Source: an uncultured Prevotellaceae bacterium
Lineage (GTDB): Bacteria; Bacteroidota; Bacteroidia; Bacteroidales; Bacteroidaceae
DNA length: 14,128 nt
Assembly: GCA_947176655.1 (NCBI GenBank)
Contig: CAMWRK010000031.1
Span: 1-14,128, forward strand
Direction of reading: 5' to 3'
The notes under the pieces are model-generated. The model did no database searches and was not told where the DNA came from. It was given only the letters and a program-made list of their open reading frames with translations. Of the stretch, positions 13,645-14,128 are shown piece by piece (within the stretch, counting starts at the first letter, position 1; each line of letters begins with the position of its first letter). The position numbers and the translations under genes are program-made.

Positions 13645-14013
13645 TTATCGATTCTTATTTTCCCATACATATCGCCCTACTCCCATTACTATCCATCCAA
13701 TAAAAAGATATACCAAGGCATATACGATAAACCATAACTCTCCAAAATCGAAGAAAAGCCATGTGCCAATAAGGAACAGAAGAGATGAGAACAAGGGAAA
13801 ACTCCACATCCCCCGCACGTTCTTTCCACAACAGAAACCCAAAATAAGTGAATAGACAGGATTGACAATAAAGAACAGCATCATGCACAATGCCATTCCA
13901 GAACATTCTGACGCATATTTGCTTATAGCAAATGGCAAGGCAAACATTACTAATATCGTGAGTATAAACCACATTATTTTCTCCTTGTTGCTTAGAATCA
14001 TCGGATTTCCCAT
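13645..14013 (-). CDS. Small four-helix membrane protein, uncharacterised
   Basis: I do not recognise the family. The 122-residue protein has four hydrophobic segments at about 14-31, 39-62, 72-90 and 93-113, short loops, and a basic C-terminus (RYVWENKNR), so it should sit in the inner membrane. The second segment contains NPVYSLILGFCCG, which is reminiscent of small permease-like or immunity-type membrane proteins, but no motif decides this. The start at ATG 14013 is supported by a Shine-Dalgarno-like GAGGGGG six nt upstream, unusual for this organism, and by a promoter at 14073-14042. It stands alone, converging on the peptide operon across about 190 bp that holds the shared terminator. 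Its A+T-rich sequence fits the accessory right end of the window. Confidence 0.72.
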   Translation of the reverse strand: MGNPMILSNKEKIMWFILTILVMFALPFAISKYASECSGMALCMMLFFIVNPVYSLILGFCCGKNVRGMWSFPLFSSLLFLIGTWLFFDFGELWFIVYALVYLFIGWIVMGVGRYVWENKNR

Positions 14014-14041
14014 AAATTACCCCCTCTATTTTGCTTGTGCG

Positions 14042-14073
14042 CAAATATACGCATTTATCTTTAGATAGGCAAG
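14042..14073 (-). promoter_or_regulatory. Promoter of the membrane-protein gene
   Basis: On the minus strand CTTG (14073-14070), a 20-nt spacer and TATATTTG (14049-14042, exact TAnnTTTG) form a good Bacteroidota promoter, with transcription starting near 14036 and a leader of about 23 nt that contains the GAGGGGG ribosome-binding sequence at 14026-14020. Confidence 0.65.
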
Positions 14074-14128
14074 AAAAGCGACATTATTCCAGCGTTAACG
14101 TCATATTGACAGCATTTTGCCGTCCCAT

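Noticed and set aside
1..14128. CRISPR array, tRNA or rRNA gene, insertion sequence or prophage
   Set aside because: No regularly spaced repeats, cloverleaf-like arms with a CCA-side acceptor, rRNA blocks, transposase motifs or terminal inverted repeats were seen on reading.

Overview
The window looks like chromosomal DNA of a Bacteroidales bacterium (Prevotella/Bacteroides-like). The evidence is a housekeeping block typical of Bacteroidota with a DUF4290 gene inside it, almost no Shine-Dalgarno sequences, several matches to the Bacteroidota promoter pattern (TTTG, 19-21 nt, TAnnTTTG), and a secreted protein with the Ig-like and C-terminal modules common in this order. The exact genus cannot be fixed from the window.

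Region 1 (1-6198, + strand) is a tightly packed operon: gmk (5' end outside the window), tsaB, a DUF4290 gene, murA, rimM, dxr and rseP, with junctions from a 4-nt overlap to 40 nt. It joins nucleotide metabolism, tRNA t6A modification, peptidoglycan precursor synthesis, 30S ribosome maturation, isoprenoid synthesis and intramembrane proteolysis. MurA carries Asp where fosfomycin-sensitive enzymes have the reactive Cys. The 6199-6415 gap holds what looks like a complete, free-standing small-RNA unit on the minus strand: promoter, about 67-nt transcript, and a hairpin with U-tract.

Region 2 (6416-7719, - strand) is a two-gene unit: a BRCT-domain protein with a possible sliding-clamp-binding motif at its N-terminus, then ispF. 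Both dxr and ispF of the MEP isoprenoid pathway are therefore present, in separate operons. Diverging from it on the + strand (7854-9406) are a small SecB-like-fold protein, a ComF-family phosphoribosyltransferase and a 95-residue orphan. An exported endonuclease/exonuclease/phosphatase-family protein (- strand, 9417 to about 10376) converges on the orphan with a 10-nt gap.

Region 3 (10395-14128) is visibly richer in A+T and looks more accessory: a GT32-like sugar transferase with its own promoter, a large secreted Ig-like protein, a 66-residue peptide gene just behind it, a strong 14-bp terminator hairpin, and a four-helix membrane protein on the minus strand. No tRNA, rRNA, CRISPR array, insertion sequence or phage gene was seen. 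No clear multi-gene novel system is visible. The best candidates for something undescribed are the small-RNA unit, the secreted-protein/peptide pair, and the BRCT and SecB-like genes.
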